From CAZWHE01 sp964633825 (GTDB lineage Bacteria; Planctomycetota; B15-G4; CAYZWU01), in NCBI GenBank assembly GCA_964633825.1, contig CAZWHE010000009.1, forward strand, positions 1-50,412: 50,412 nucleotides of DNA, written 5' to 3'. The notes beneath the pieces are model-generated. The model made no database searches and was not told where the DNA came from. It saw only the letters and a list, made by a program, of their open reading frames with translations. Within the stretch, counting starts at the first letter, position 1, and the number at the start of each line of letters is the position of its first letter. The position numbers were made by a program, and so were the translations under genes. Of this stretch, positions 23,162-31,606 are shown piece after piece.

Positions 23162-24859
23162 CACGTCCGTCGTCTGCGTGTAGACGGCGGCTGCGAGCCC
23201 GGAATCGATGAGGGGCCCGAGGTTCCGGAGCAGGCTTTCGTAAGCGGCCTGCAGCTCTCCGCGACTCTCGAACCTGCGGTACCCCCAGTTCTTCTCGTCC
23301 TGCCAGGTGCGGCCCTGAACGGGAAGACCGAGACCCCCGAACTCTCCCAGCACGGCGGCCCGGCTCTTTTCGTTCTTCGGGGCGGCCGGATCGGGATAAG
23401 CGTGAACATCGATCACGTCGCCGACGCCCCTGTCCGCCCACCCGCTCGTGCTGTTAACGAGGCGCTCGGGGTCGCGCTCCTTGACGAGGTCCGTGATCCG
23501 CGCCGTGTCGTACTGGCCCCAGCCTTCGTTGAAAGGGACCCACATGATGATTGAAGGGTGGCTGCCCAGGGAATCGATGAGGCGCGTCAGCTCGGCCTCG
23601 AACTGCCGGGCCGACTCGGTCGTCCGCTCGATGTCGGGGTCGTTGTGGCCGATGTAACGGTCACCGGAAGGCATGTCCTGCCAGACGAGGAGGCCGAGCC
23701 TGTCGCACCACATGTACCACCGGTCGGGCTCGACCTTGACGTGCTTGCGCACCATGTTGAAGCCGAGCCGCTTCAGGACCTCGATGTCGTACCGGAGCGC
23801 CTCGTCGGTGGGCGCCGTGTAGAGGCCGTCGGGCCAGAACCCCTGGTCGAGCGCGCCGTACTGAAAAAGGGGCTCGTTGTTCAGAAAGAGGCGGAGCACG
23901 CCCTTGTCGTCCCGGCCGAGCGCGATCTTGCGCATGCCGAAGTAGCCGGTGATCCTGTCGACAACGCGTCCCTTCTCGATGAGCTCGACTTCCAGGCCGT
24001 AGAGAAAAGGGGAAGAGGGCGACCAGAGTTTCGGGTTCTTCAGAGGGAGCGCGATCCGATCCCGTGCGTCGCCCGCCTCCTCCGCGACGGGCCGTTTCCC
24101 GTCAAAGGCCCTGGCACGGAGAGAAAATCCCTCCGCTTTTCCGCGGCAGAAGACATCGATGTCGAGAAGATCCGAGTCGATCCGGGGCGTTGTCTTCACC
24201 CTTTCGATCGAAGCCTCCATCGGGACCGGTTCGAGCCACACGGTCCGCCAGATTCCGGTGGTCGGCGTGTACCAGATGCCGCGGGGCTTGCGCACCTGCT
24301 TCCCCCGGGGCTGGCTGCCGGCGTCGGTCGGGTCGCTCACAGCGACCGTGATCTCGTGCTCTTCTCCGGGATTCAGGGCGGAGGTGATGTCGAAGAAGAA
24401 GGAGTCATACCCGCCGCGATGGCCGCCGACCCTCTTCCCGTCGACCCAGACATATGCTTCCCAGTCGACGGCGCCGAAGTGGAGGAGAACGCGTTTGCCC
24501 CCCCACGACGAGGGAATCTCGAAGAGCCTGCGGTACCAGAGGCGCGTGTCGGGACCGGTCCGCTTCATCACGCCCGACAGGGCGGATTCGATGGGAAAGG
24601 GAACGAGGATCCGGCCCTGGTACGCTTCGGGCCGCGCCGCGCCGTCCCCGAGAAGGGCCCACTCCCAGAGCCCGTTCAGACAGAGCCACTCGGGGCGGAC
24701 CATCTGCGGCCGCGGATATTCCCCGTGAACGGATCGGGGATCCACGTGCCTGGACCAGCGCGTCATCAGGGGGCCCGGAGCGGGCGCCCACCCGTCATTG
24801 GATGCGCAACCCGCGTGAATGAGCCAGCACAGCCCGGCCAGGAGAATCCATTTTTTCAT
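23159..24859 (-). CDS. GH2-type beta-galactosidase/glycosidase lipoprotein, ending at a premature TAG
   Basis: The 566 residues to the first stop hold a lipobox (IHAGC, Cys18). Next come a sugar-binding jelly roll (about 60-220, with LWYRRLFEIP and AYVWVDGKRVGGHRGGYDSF), an immunoglobulin-like domain (220-320), and the TIM barrel. The likely acid/base is Glu445 in WVPFNEGWGQ and the nucleophile Glu506 in VLGEFGGLG, so the catalytic core is complete. Only the last 50 or so residues are cut off by two TAG codons. The start ATG is 8 bp after the PhoD-like stop, so the two are one operon. The substrate is probably a beta-galactoside, beta-glucuronide or similar, outside the cytoplasm. Confidence 0.87.
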   Translation of the reverse strand: MKKWILLAGLCWLIHAGCASNDGWAPAPGPLMTRWSRHVDPRSVHGEYPRPQMVRPEWLCLNGLWEWALLGDGAARPEAYQGRILVPFPIESALSGVMKRTGPDTRLWYRRLFEIPSSWGGKRVLLHFGAVDWEAYVWVDGKRVGGHRGGYDSFFFDITSALNPGEEHEITVAVSDPTDAGSQPRGKQVRKPRGIWYTPTTGIWRTVWLEPVPMEASIERVKTTPRIDSDLLDIDVFCRGKAEGFSLRARAFDGKRPVAEEAGDARDRIALPLKNPKLWSPSSPFLYGLEVELIEKGRVVDRITGYFGMRKIALGRDDKGVLRLFLNNEPLFQYGALDQGFWPDGLYTAPTDEALRYDIEVLKRLGFNMVRKHVKVEPDRWYMWCDRLGLLVWQDMPSGDRYIGHNDPDIERTTESARQFEAELTRLIDSLGSHPSIIMWVPFNEGWGQYDTARITDLVKERDPERLVNSTSGWADRGVGDVIDVHAYPDPAAPKNEKSRAAVLGEFGGLGLPVQGRTWQDEKNWGYRRFESRGELQAAYESLLRNLGPLIDSGLAAAVYTQTTDV

Positions 24860-24867
24860 TGTTCACC

Positions 24868-27537
24868 TCAGAAGGAAATCTCGATCACGCCCGCCTCGCT
24901 TTCCGGCCGGCTGACCAGGTTTTCGACAACCTCGACCCGGGGCGTGCCGGGCTCTCCCACGATCACCCGATATCTCCCCTCCCGGAAAACCATGGGCCTG
25001 AAGGAACGGCCCCGGATGCGGAGAGTGTAGACTGTTTCGTCCCTCGTTTCATCGATAACGCCGACCACGGGATCGGTCATGCCCGTCACCCTGATCTCGG
25101 GCAGGAAGCCCTGTGGTCGGCGGCCGTAGTTGTCCCTCTGCCTGACCGTGATCGGCCAACCCGGGTAAGGATCGTTGTTCCCTGGATCGGCGGGATCGGA
25201 TGAGCGGGGCCGGCAGGCGAAGGTGATCGTTCTCTCATCCTTGTCGAACCGGACGATGCCGAACCCGGGGGCGCCGTCGTGCAGGGCGGCCGGTTCCCGG
25301 CCCGAAATCACGGGGTTGGACACGGCGAGAACGGTCATCCTGTTGCCGAAGCCGTCGAGGAAATCGCCCGCGTATCGCTGTGCGCCCGGGAGGGGCTTCC
25401 GCGCCGGAACCGAGGGGTACCAGCGCCTGGGAAAGAAGTTGGCGATCGAGGGGACGCAGATCGCAAAACCGGCATCGCCCCAGTCGTCGACGCCGTATTG
25501 GATCGTGCTTCCCAGGTGCTGGTCGCCGGCGATGTGAACGGCGAAGGCGCGCCGCAGCTCGCGAAGCGCCCTGTTTCGCCCCGACTGGGGCCACCCGTTC
25601 GAGTCGGCGTCGGCCACGGGGCGGTCGTTCGCGGCGTACCCGCCGGGAGGGAGGCGTTTCAGCCCCGGCACGACGGCATCGCTTTCGGCCGTTTCGGGCA
25701 GGGTCGCCACGTTGGAAAAGATCGTCTGCGACAGGGCCGCCTTCATGCAGACCCCGCCGCTCCAGTCAGCGGCCCACTCTCTGAGAAAAGCGAGCTGCCT
25801 CTCGCCGAGAAGGACGGCGCCGGGCACGTCTCCGTCTGCAGCGGGATCGAAATCAGGGTTCCCGAACCACCCGTTCCCGACCCGTCCCTCGGGGATCAGG
25901 TCGGTGGCCGAGGATTTGAACTTCCGGTCCTCGAGAACGGCGAAACCGATCCCGCCGAGGTTCAGCGAGCAGTAGTAAACGCCGATCCCCTGCTCCACCG
26001 GCGCGGGATCGAAGGGATCGGGGAGGTGGCCCGTCTGGGTCCGTTCCACCATCCTGACGAAAGAGGCCGGGTTGGTGTAGCCGCCGTCGTCCTGCCGGCG
26101 CGCCTTCCGCCCGCCGGCTCCCCAGATGTTGCCCTGAAAGACGTCGTGGTCGTCGGGGATGCAGACAGTCGGGATCTCGCCCGTCAGGTCCCCGAAGGCC
26201 CAGCACCAGAGGTACCATTTGTAGAGGTAGTCGAGACAGATCCGGTCCTTCTTTTCCGCCCTCGTGGGACTCGCCCCTTCGTAGACCTGATCTCCGCTGA
26301 AGAAGAGGAGATCGGGATCATGGCGGGCCGCGCTGCGGCAGATATCGGAGTGGGGAAACCAGACTCCCCCCTCCGTCCAGTCGAAGATCCCCCTGTCCAC
26401 GCCCGGCTTTCGGACATTGTGGTTCCCGGTGAACGCGGCAACGACAATTTCTCTCTTTTCCACGGGATCGTGCCTGATCACGCCCTGCCTGACGAAGGTC
26501 CTGATCGATCCGTTCTTTTGTTTCCAGCTCACCCTGTAGGGAACGTCCGCTGCAGAATCCCAGTCCTCGACGCGGAAGTTCGCCGTGAAGCCCGGGACTT
26601 TGATTTCGCTCTTTGCGATTTCGCGCCACTCTCCATCCTGTTCGATCTCGAGGAGAGCGGTCCGGTTGTCCGACTCTCCGATCGGCATCATCTGGGCCGT
26701 CATCTTCAGGACGCTCCTGCTGAGCGTGTACATCGTGCACAGGACGGGACCGCACGTCCGGCTCTCGTCGATGAGGAACTTCCCACCCGAAAGACGAAGC
26801 TCTTTGAACCAGAAACGGCCCCCGTCCTTCTCGACGCCGGGGTGGGACAGGAGCGCCACATTGCCCGTCAGCTCGCTAAGAGCCGTGTTCTTCAAGACGG
26901 CGCTGCTGAGAACCGCTCCCGTTCCGCTCTCGACCGCCTCCAGGATCAGGGCGTACTCTTCACCCTCGGGCCGTCCCATGAGCCTGATCTCCATGTCGTC
27001 GGGCAGACCGCCGGGATATTCCCGGCCGGCGATTTCGGCCTCCCGGCCGGCGGCGAGCAGGGGCCGATCCCGGGCCGTCATGTCGCGAAAAACCGCCCGG
27101 CCCGAGCTGTCGACTGCCGCGATGATCCCCCCGCCGGGACCGGTGCTGTGGTGAACGAGCGCAGCGGCGCGATAGTCGAGCCCGGGACCCGCCCCGATAA
27201 GAAAGCCCGCCATGGCGCCCTTGGGGATCTCTCTTTCCCGGCAGAGTGAACCGGTGCGCACGCTCATCCGGAACGGATCCTGGCCGGCCTTCAGCCGCCG
27301 CGTCAGGACGTGGACCGTTCTCATCGGTTTCGAAGCGCGTCCCTCGAGACACTCGAGCCTCCCATCCGAAACACGCCAGTCCTGGAGGCGGTTCGCCCAG
27401 AACCCGGGACCGACCCACGTGCGCTCCACGCCGCCGGGCCACTCGGAGAGAAAGGATTGCTCTCCCGCGCAAGAGAGGAATAAAAAAACCGACGCAAAGA
27501 GGGCTGTTCCATTGAACAATGCGGTTCGTGAGTTCAT
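24868..27537 (-). CDS. PhoD-like metallophosphatase lipoprotein with N-terminal lectin-like region
   Basis: The 889-residue product has a lipoprotein signal (FLFLSC). Residues of roughly 30-330 look like a beta-rich carbohydrate-binding or LamG/DUF1080-like region. The later part has PhoD-type metal motifs: FFSGDQVYEG (about 415), IPDDHDVFQGNIWG (about 460) and HIAGDQHLGSTIQYG (about 672). PhoD family members are calcium/iron phosphodiesterases or phosphatases acting outside the cytoplasm; the target here is unknown. ATG 27537 has GAGGG five bases upstream; the frame is open earlier but would precede the signal. It contains one copy of the dispersed 30-nt repeat (27023-27052), which codes AAGREAEIAGRE. 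It is divergent from the next sulfatase and followed closely by the GH2 gene. Confidence 0.85.
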   Translation of the reverse strand: MNSRTALFNGTALFASVFLFLSCAGEQSFLSEWPGGVERTWVGPGFWANRLQDWRVSDGRLECLEGRASKPMRTVHVLTRRLKAGQDPFRMSVRTGSLCREREIPKGAMAGFLIGAGPGLDYRAAALVHHSTGPGGGIIAAVDSSGRAVFRDMTARDRPLLAAGREAEIAGREYPGGLPDDMEIRLMGRPEGEEYALILEAVESGTGAVLSSAVLKNTALSELTGNVALLSHPGVEKDGGRFWFKELRLSGGKFLIDESRTCGPVLCTMYTLSRSVLKMTAQMMPIGESDNRTALLEIEQDGEWREIAKSEIKVPGFTANFRVEDWDSAADVPYRVSWKQKNGSIRTFVRQGVIRHDPVEKREIVVAAFTGNHNVRKPGVDRGIFDWTEGGVWFPHSDICRSAARHDPDLLFFSGDQVYEGASPTRAEKKDRICLDYLYKWYLWCWAFGDLTGEIPTVCIPDDHDVFQGNIWGAGGRKARRQDDGGYTNPASFVRMVERTQTGHLPDPFDPAPVEQGIGVYYCSLNLGGIGFAVLEDRKFKSSATDLIPEGRVGNGWFGNPDFDPAADGDVPGAVLLGERQLAFLREWAADWSGGVCMKAALSQTIFSNVATLPETAESDAVVPGLKRLPPGGYAANDRPVADADSNGWPQSGRNRALRELRRAFAVHIAGDQHLGSTIQYGVDDWGDAGFAICVPSIANFFPRRWYPSVPARKPLPGAQRYAGDFLDGFGNRMTVLAVSNPVISGREPAALHDGAPGFGIVRFDKDERTITFACRPRSSDPADPGNNDPYPGWPITVRQRDNYGRRPQGFLPEIRVTGMTDPVVGVIDETRDETVYTLRIRGRSFRPMVFREGRYRVIVGEPGTPRVEVVENLVSRPESEAGVIEISF
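27023..27052 (-). repeat. Dispersed 30-nt repeat, copy in the PhoD-like gene
   Basis: The minus strand here is identical to plus-strand 17137-17166 but is read in another frame (Ala-Gly-Arg-Glu-Ala-Glu-Ile-Ala-Gly-Arg). One unit differs from the methyltransferase tandem unit at a single base. Confidence 0.8.
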
Positions 27538-27583
27538 CGATCCCTCGCCTCGATGCGGCAGAGCCGAACAGAGATTCAACCGA

Positions 27584-27612
27584 TTGACAGCCGACGCGGT
27601 CCATCGTATTGT
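27584..27612 (+). promoter_or_regulatory. Candidate sigma70-type promoter for the sulfatase at 27670
   Basis: A perfect TTGACA (27584-27589) is followed by a 17-base spacer and TATTGT (27607-27612). It is 57 bases before the ATG, in the gap between divergent genes. Confidence 0.5.
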
Positions 27613-27669
27613 GCATGTTCTCTCCGTGCGCGTCACGATTCAAAAGTCCGTTCCACAAGGAGCACTGAT

Positions 27670-29091
27670 ATGAAACCCCGCGTATCGCGGCGCCGCTTCC
27701 TGAAAAGAACGGCCGCCGGGGCCGCTCTGTCGGCTTTCCCGGCCTGCCTCGTCCCCGAGACCACGGGAACGCGGAAACCGAACATCGTCGTTATCCTCGC
27801 CGATGACCTCGGCTATGGGGAGGTGGGCTGCTTCGGCCAGAAAAAGATCAGGACCCCGTCGATCGACGCCCTGGCCGCAGAGGGGATGCGGCTCACCCGG
27901 CACTACTCGGGCAGCACGGTTTGCGCGCCCTCGCGCTGCGTCCTGCTCACGGGAAAGCACACGGGTCATGCTTTCATCCGCGACAACGGCGAGCTGCCCA
28001 CCGAGGGGCAGCGGCCGATTCCGGCCGGCACCGCCACGATCGGCCGGATGCTTCAGGACGCGGGATACGAGACAGCCGTGATCGGCAAGTGGGGCCTGGG
28101 AGGTCCGGGTTCCTCGGGCGAACCGAACAAACAGGGATTCGACCACTGGTTCGGATACCTCTGCCAGCGCCATGCCCACAACTACTATCCCAAATATCTC
28201 TGGCGCAACGGGAAGAAGGAGAAGCTCGACGGTAACACGCGCGGCCTCACGGGAAGGCATTACGCGCCCGACCTGATGGAGAAGGACGCCCTCCGATTCA
28301 TCCGCAGGAACAGGAAGAAGCCCTTCTTCCTCTACCTGGCGACGCCCGTTCCCCACGTGGCCGTCCAGGCGCCCGAAGACTCTCTCGACGAGTACCGCGG
28401 AAAGTGGGACGACCCGCCCTACGACGGGAGCAAGGGCTATCTTCCCCACCCCGCCCCGCGCGCCGGGTATGCCGCCATGGTGACGCGCATGGACAGGACT
28501 GTCGGCCGGATCACGGCTCTGCTGAAAGAGCTCGGGCTCGACAACGACACGATCGTCTTTTTCACGAGCGACAACGGCCCCACCTTCTGCGGCGGGGCTG
28601 ATTCGGCTTTCTTCGAGAGCGCCGGCCCCTTCCGGGGGCTCAAGTGCTCGCTCTACGAGGGCGGCATTCGCGTTCCCATGATCGTCCGCTGGCCGGGCCG
28701 CGTCGAGCCCGGAACGACGTCGGACCATGTCTCGGCCTTCCAGGATTTCATGCCGACACTGGCCGGGATCTCGGGCTCGCAGACACCGAGCGACATGGAC
28801 GGCATCAGCCTTCTCCCCACCCTGCTCGGCAGGGGGGAGCAGAAGAAGCATGATTACCTCTACTGGGAATACAGAAGCCGCCGGTGCCAGGCCGTGCGCA
28901 TGGGCGACTGGAAAGCCGTCTACCACATCCGACAGGACCGTTTCGAGCTCTACAACCTGGCCGACGACATCGGTGAGAGTCAAAACATCGCGTCCCGCCA
29001 TCCCGACACGGCCCGCACGATGAAAGAGATCATGAGAACGGCCCGGACGGAATCGAAGGAGTTCCCTCTCGCGTCCCCCCCGGAACCCTAG
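27670..29091 (+). CDS. Exported sulfatase, probably truncated by a MITE
   Basis: The 473 residues start with a strong TAT signal (MKPRVSRRRFLKRT) and a lipobox FPAC (Cys26). The metal pair is in ILADDLGYGEVGC and the formylglycine Cys85 in CAPSRCVLLTGKHTGH. HWFGYLCQRHAHNYYP, LATPVPHVAVQAP and FFTSDNGPTFCGG complete an arylsulfatase-A-like catalytic domain. ATG 27670 follows AAGGAG. The stop TAG (29089-29091) consists of the TA insertion site plus the first base of a 272-bp MITE. If the element and one TA are removed, the frame runs on as PEPYKPKTSRPV into the discoidin domain coded after it. The catalytic domain is complete, so the enzyme may still work, but without its substrate-binding module. 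Confidence 0.92.
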   Translation: MKPRVSRRRFLKRTAAGAALSAFPACLVPETTGTRKPNIVVILADDLGYGEVGCFGQKKIRTPSIDALAAEGMRLTRHYSGSTVCAPSRCVLLTGKHTGHAFIRDNGELPTEGQRPIPAGTATIGRMLQDAGYETAVIGKWGLGGPGSSGEPNKQGFDHWFGYLCQRHAHNYYPKYLWRNGKKEKLDGNTRGLTGRHYAPDLMEKDALRFIRRNRKKPFFLYLATPVPHVAVQAPEDSLDEYRGKWDDPPYDGSKGYLPHPAPRAGYAAMVTRMDRTVGRITALLKELGLDNDTIVFFTSDNGPTFCGGADSAFFESAGPFRGLKCSLYEGGIRVPMIVRWPGRVEPGTTSDHVSAFQDFMPTLAGISGSQTPSDMDGISLLPTLLGRGEQKKHDYLYWEYRSRRCQAVRMGDWKAVYHIRQDRFELYNLADDIGESQNIASRHPDTARTMKEIMRTARTESKEFPLASPPEP

Positions 29092-29362
29092 TGGTCCTTT
29101 TCGTAAATACAGTAACGTTTGCCGGAGCGGATTTGGCCCGAGCCAAGGAACGAGGAGGAGTCGTATTAACGGAGAAATACGCCGACGACGAGTGACGCCG
29201 GATTCGGGCCAAATACGCCCGGCCCTTTGGGAAGCTTGCTTTGCCGCCGCTCTCTGCGTTGCAACTCCTCCGAATATCTATTCAAATATGCGTCGTCTTT
29301 GCGCCTTGATATCGGCGGCAAATCAAGCTTCAAACGTCACCGTATTTACGAAACGGACCACT
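29091..29362 (+). mobile_element. MITE (272 bp, TA target site, about 31-bp terminal inverted repeats)
   Basis: The left end 29091-29121 and the reverse complement of 29331-29361 agree in 28 of 31 bases (both begin GTGGTCC and share TTTCGTAAATAC). TA stands on both sides (29089-29090 and 29363-29364), as for IS630/Tc1-mariner type insertion. No transposase frame is inside. Inner inverted segments such as GGATTTGGCCCGA (from about 29129) and TTCGGGCCAAAT (about 29203) could fold. A frame crosses the element into the discoidin fragment but shows no protein likeness within it. No full second copy was seen in the window. Confidence 0.85.
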
Positions 29363-29806
29363 TACAAGCCGAAGACATCCCGTCCCGTCATTCCCCAAGA
29401 GGAGATGAAGCTGGTCCGCGTGGACAGCGAATCGAAGTTCAACAACAAGCTCGGCACCTGCGCTTTCGACGGAAATAAAGGCACGTGGTGGCACACCCGA
29501 TGGAAAGGGGTCAAACCGACCCTGCCCCACGAGATCGTGCTCGATCTCGGACGGACGCGCACGGTCGTTGGTTTCTGCGGCCTGCCCCGGACGGACAGGG
29601 GCACGGGCGGCATGGTCAAGGATTTCGGCCGCGAGGCCGGCAGGTCCGGCTCCCCCGCATCAAAAGGACGCTTCGACCCCGGTCGCGGGGAGAAGGAGAT
29701 CCTGTTCCGCAAGAGAAAAGGGCGCTACGTCATGCTCAGGGGGCTCACCGCGCACGACGGCAACCCCCACATGTCGATCGCCGAGATCTGCATCCTGGGG
29801 AGGTAG
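29363..29806 (+). pseudogene. Discoidin (F5/8 type C) domain cut off from the sulfatase
   Basis: From the right-hand TA the frame reads YKPKTSRPVIPQEEMKLVRV, then KLGTCAFDGNKGTWWHTRW, PHEIVLDLGRTRTVVGFCGL, GRYVMLRGLTAHDG and SIAEICILGR. This is a typical C-terminal carbohydrate-binding discoidin module. The middle looks short: where homologues have a stretch like YEFYVSxDGxxW it has DFGREAGRSGSPA, near an imperfect copy of the 21-nt unit (29621-29641). It has no promoter or export signal of its own. An ATG at 29404 is preceded by GAGGAG but would give an unexported domain. Joined to the upstream gene it would be the C-terminus of a sulfatase of about 620 residues. Confidence 0.7.
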
Positions 29807-29841
29807 CCCGGACATGTCTCGTCGGGAACTCAGCGGTTTGT

Positions 29842-31586
29842 TCAGAACTCCCGCCCCTTGAAGTCGAGGGGCCGGCCCTCCCGGTCGGTGATGCGCAGGC
29901 TCACGTCCCACCCGCCCCGGCCGTTGAGAACCTTCATCAGGACGGTGTTGACGCCCGGCTTCAGCGTGACGCCCACCGAATCCTGGTCGGCGCTCCACCC
30001 CCGCCCGCCGGTGAAGGCGTGCACCAGAGTGCCGTTGAGCCGGCAAAAGACATCGTCGTCCGAGCCGATCTTGAAAAGAACTCTGCGCTCGGCGTCGCTC
30101 TCGATCTCGGCGTAGATGCAGGCCCCGGCATCTTCCGCCCTGGCCACCGCATCGAGGAGGTTGAGCCGGCCGTGGATGTGGTCGAGCGTCAGCTTTCGCC
30201 AATGGAAAGCTTCGCCTTTGAACCGGACCTCTTTTGTGAAGTCGATCGCCCGGTCGGCCGCCAGGGGATCCGATTCGAGCAGGTCCTCACGGCCCGGGAA
30301 AGGGCCGATCACACGGAAGTGCCTGATGTAGCCCTTGCGCACGGGAACCTCCACGTCACCCCCCAGGCTCCTGATCCGGACCGCCGCGTCCCGGACGGCG
30401 CCGGGATCGTCCGAAAAATCGATAACGTCGGTGAGAACCTCGATCGCATACGCCCTGCGGCCGCCCGACGCGAGCTTCTCGGCAAAGAAAGGGAGCGCGG
30501 CGAGGGCGGCCCTGCGGACCGATTCGTACTGCGACTCTCTCAGGGGGCGGATCAGGGGCAAAGCCGCGGGATCACCCAGGAGGGAGAGGGCGACAACGGA
30601 CGCCGTGGAAACAGCCTCGTCCGGGTCCTTCAAGGCCCGGCCGAAGAGCTCTTTCAAAGAGGGCTCCCTGTATTCTCCGAGACAGGCCACGGCCGCGGCC
30701 CGGACCGCGGGCATGGGCGATTCCACGGCGGAGCGCAAGGCGGTGCGGACGAAAGGATCGTTCCGCTTGGCCAGGGCGCGAACGATATGAACGCCCGCGT
30801 GCTCCGGCGCCGTGGGGAGAGAGCTCGCCATGGCGCGCACAGCCTCCTTTCCGTCCATTCGGGAAAGGAGTCCGGCGGCCGTGCCGGCGAGCTCGGGTGT
30901 GCCCGTCCGAATCGTGTGGACAAGGAGAGGCAGGGAATGATTCCGCCTGACCCGCACCAGTCCGATCAGGCCGGCGCATTGGATCCGCTCTTCCCGCCCC
31001 TTGTAAAAGAGCCGTTCGTACAGGATATCGGCTCCCTCTTTGTCCCCTTCGTCGAGCAGGGTTTCGGCCATGTTCAACGCCGCGATCCAATCGGGGACGT
31101 CCCGGGTTTTATCCGGAACGGGCTCCTCCGAACCGCTGATCCGCCGGAGCGCCCAGTCGGCCATGTCGCCCACAGCGGCGTCGATGGTCAATCTTTGAAG
31201 GGCAGCTCTGTTTTCCTCCCCACCGGTAAAGGAGACGAGGCGGAGAAGCAGGGACTTGACCTCCGGGTGCCGCGATCGCGACGCCTCGTCGAGGAGAAGG
31301 CGCGCGACATCGGCCCGCTCCCCTTCCCGGCCCGGCGCCGTGAGGCGTGAACGATCTTGCGCAGGGCGACGCGGGCGCCGGCTGCAGCGGTGCGGTCTTT
31401 GCCCGAAGCGATCTCGACGAGCGGCTTGATCACATCCGGCCCGAGGCGGGCGATTTCGTCCACCGATTTCTCCCGGACGCTCCTCTCTTCGCTCGACAGG
31501 CCGGGGGCGTAGTCGCCGAACCCGCCCGTCTGGGCGCAGGCCGGAACAAGAAAGAGGATCAGAAGCGAAATGATTGTGCGCGGCAT
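29842..31586 (-). pseudogene. HEAT-repeat lipoprotein with C-terminal sugar-binding-like domain, frameshifted
   Basis: The start MPRTIISLLILFLVPACAQT (ATG 31586) is a clear lipoprotein signal, followed by HEAT-like helices (KSVDEIARLGPDVIKPLVEI). Near 31345-31352 the homologous reading moves to another frame. ALRKIVH is continued by RLTAPGREGERADVARLLLD in the second frame, which then stays open to 29842. One missing base explains this. The remainder has many HEAT repeats (about 150 to 400 of the joined protein), for example VRAAAVACLGEYREPSLKEL. The end has a beta-domain with FRVIGPFPG and DDVFCRLNGTLVHAF, as seen in planctomycete sugar-binding modules. It may be a true pseudogene, a sequencing error or a recoded gene. 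Upstream is a Gfo/Idh/MocA gene, 20 bp away. Confidence 0.7.
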
Positions 31587-31606
31587 CGCATCTCTCCAGA
31601 TTCGGT

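Noticed and set aside
29192..29806. Independent gene starting inside the MITE
   Set aside because: The first 57 codons are MITE sequence with no protein likeness, and there is no ribosome site. The discoidin part is better explained as the detached end of the sulfatase.
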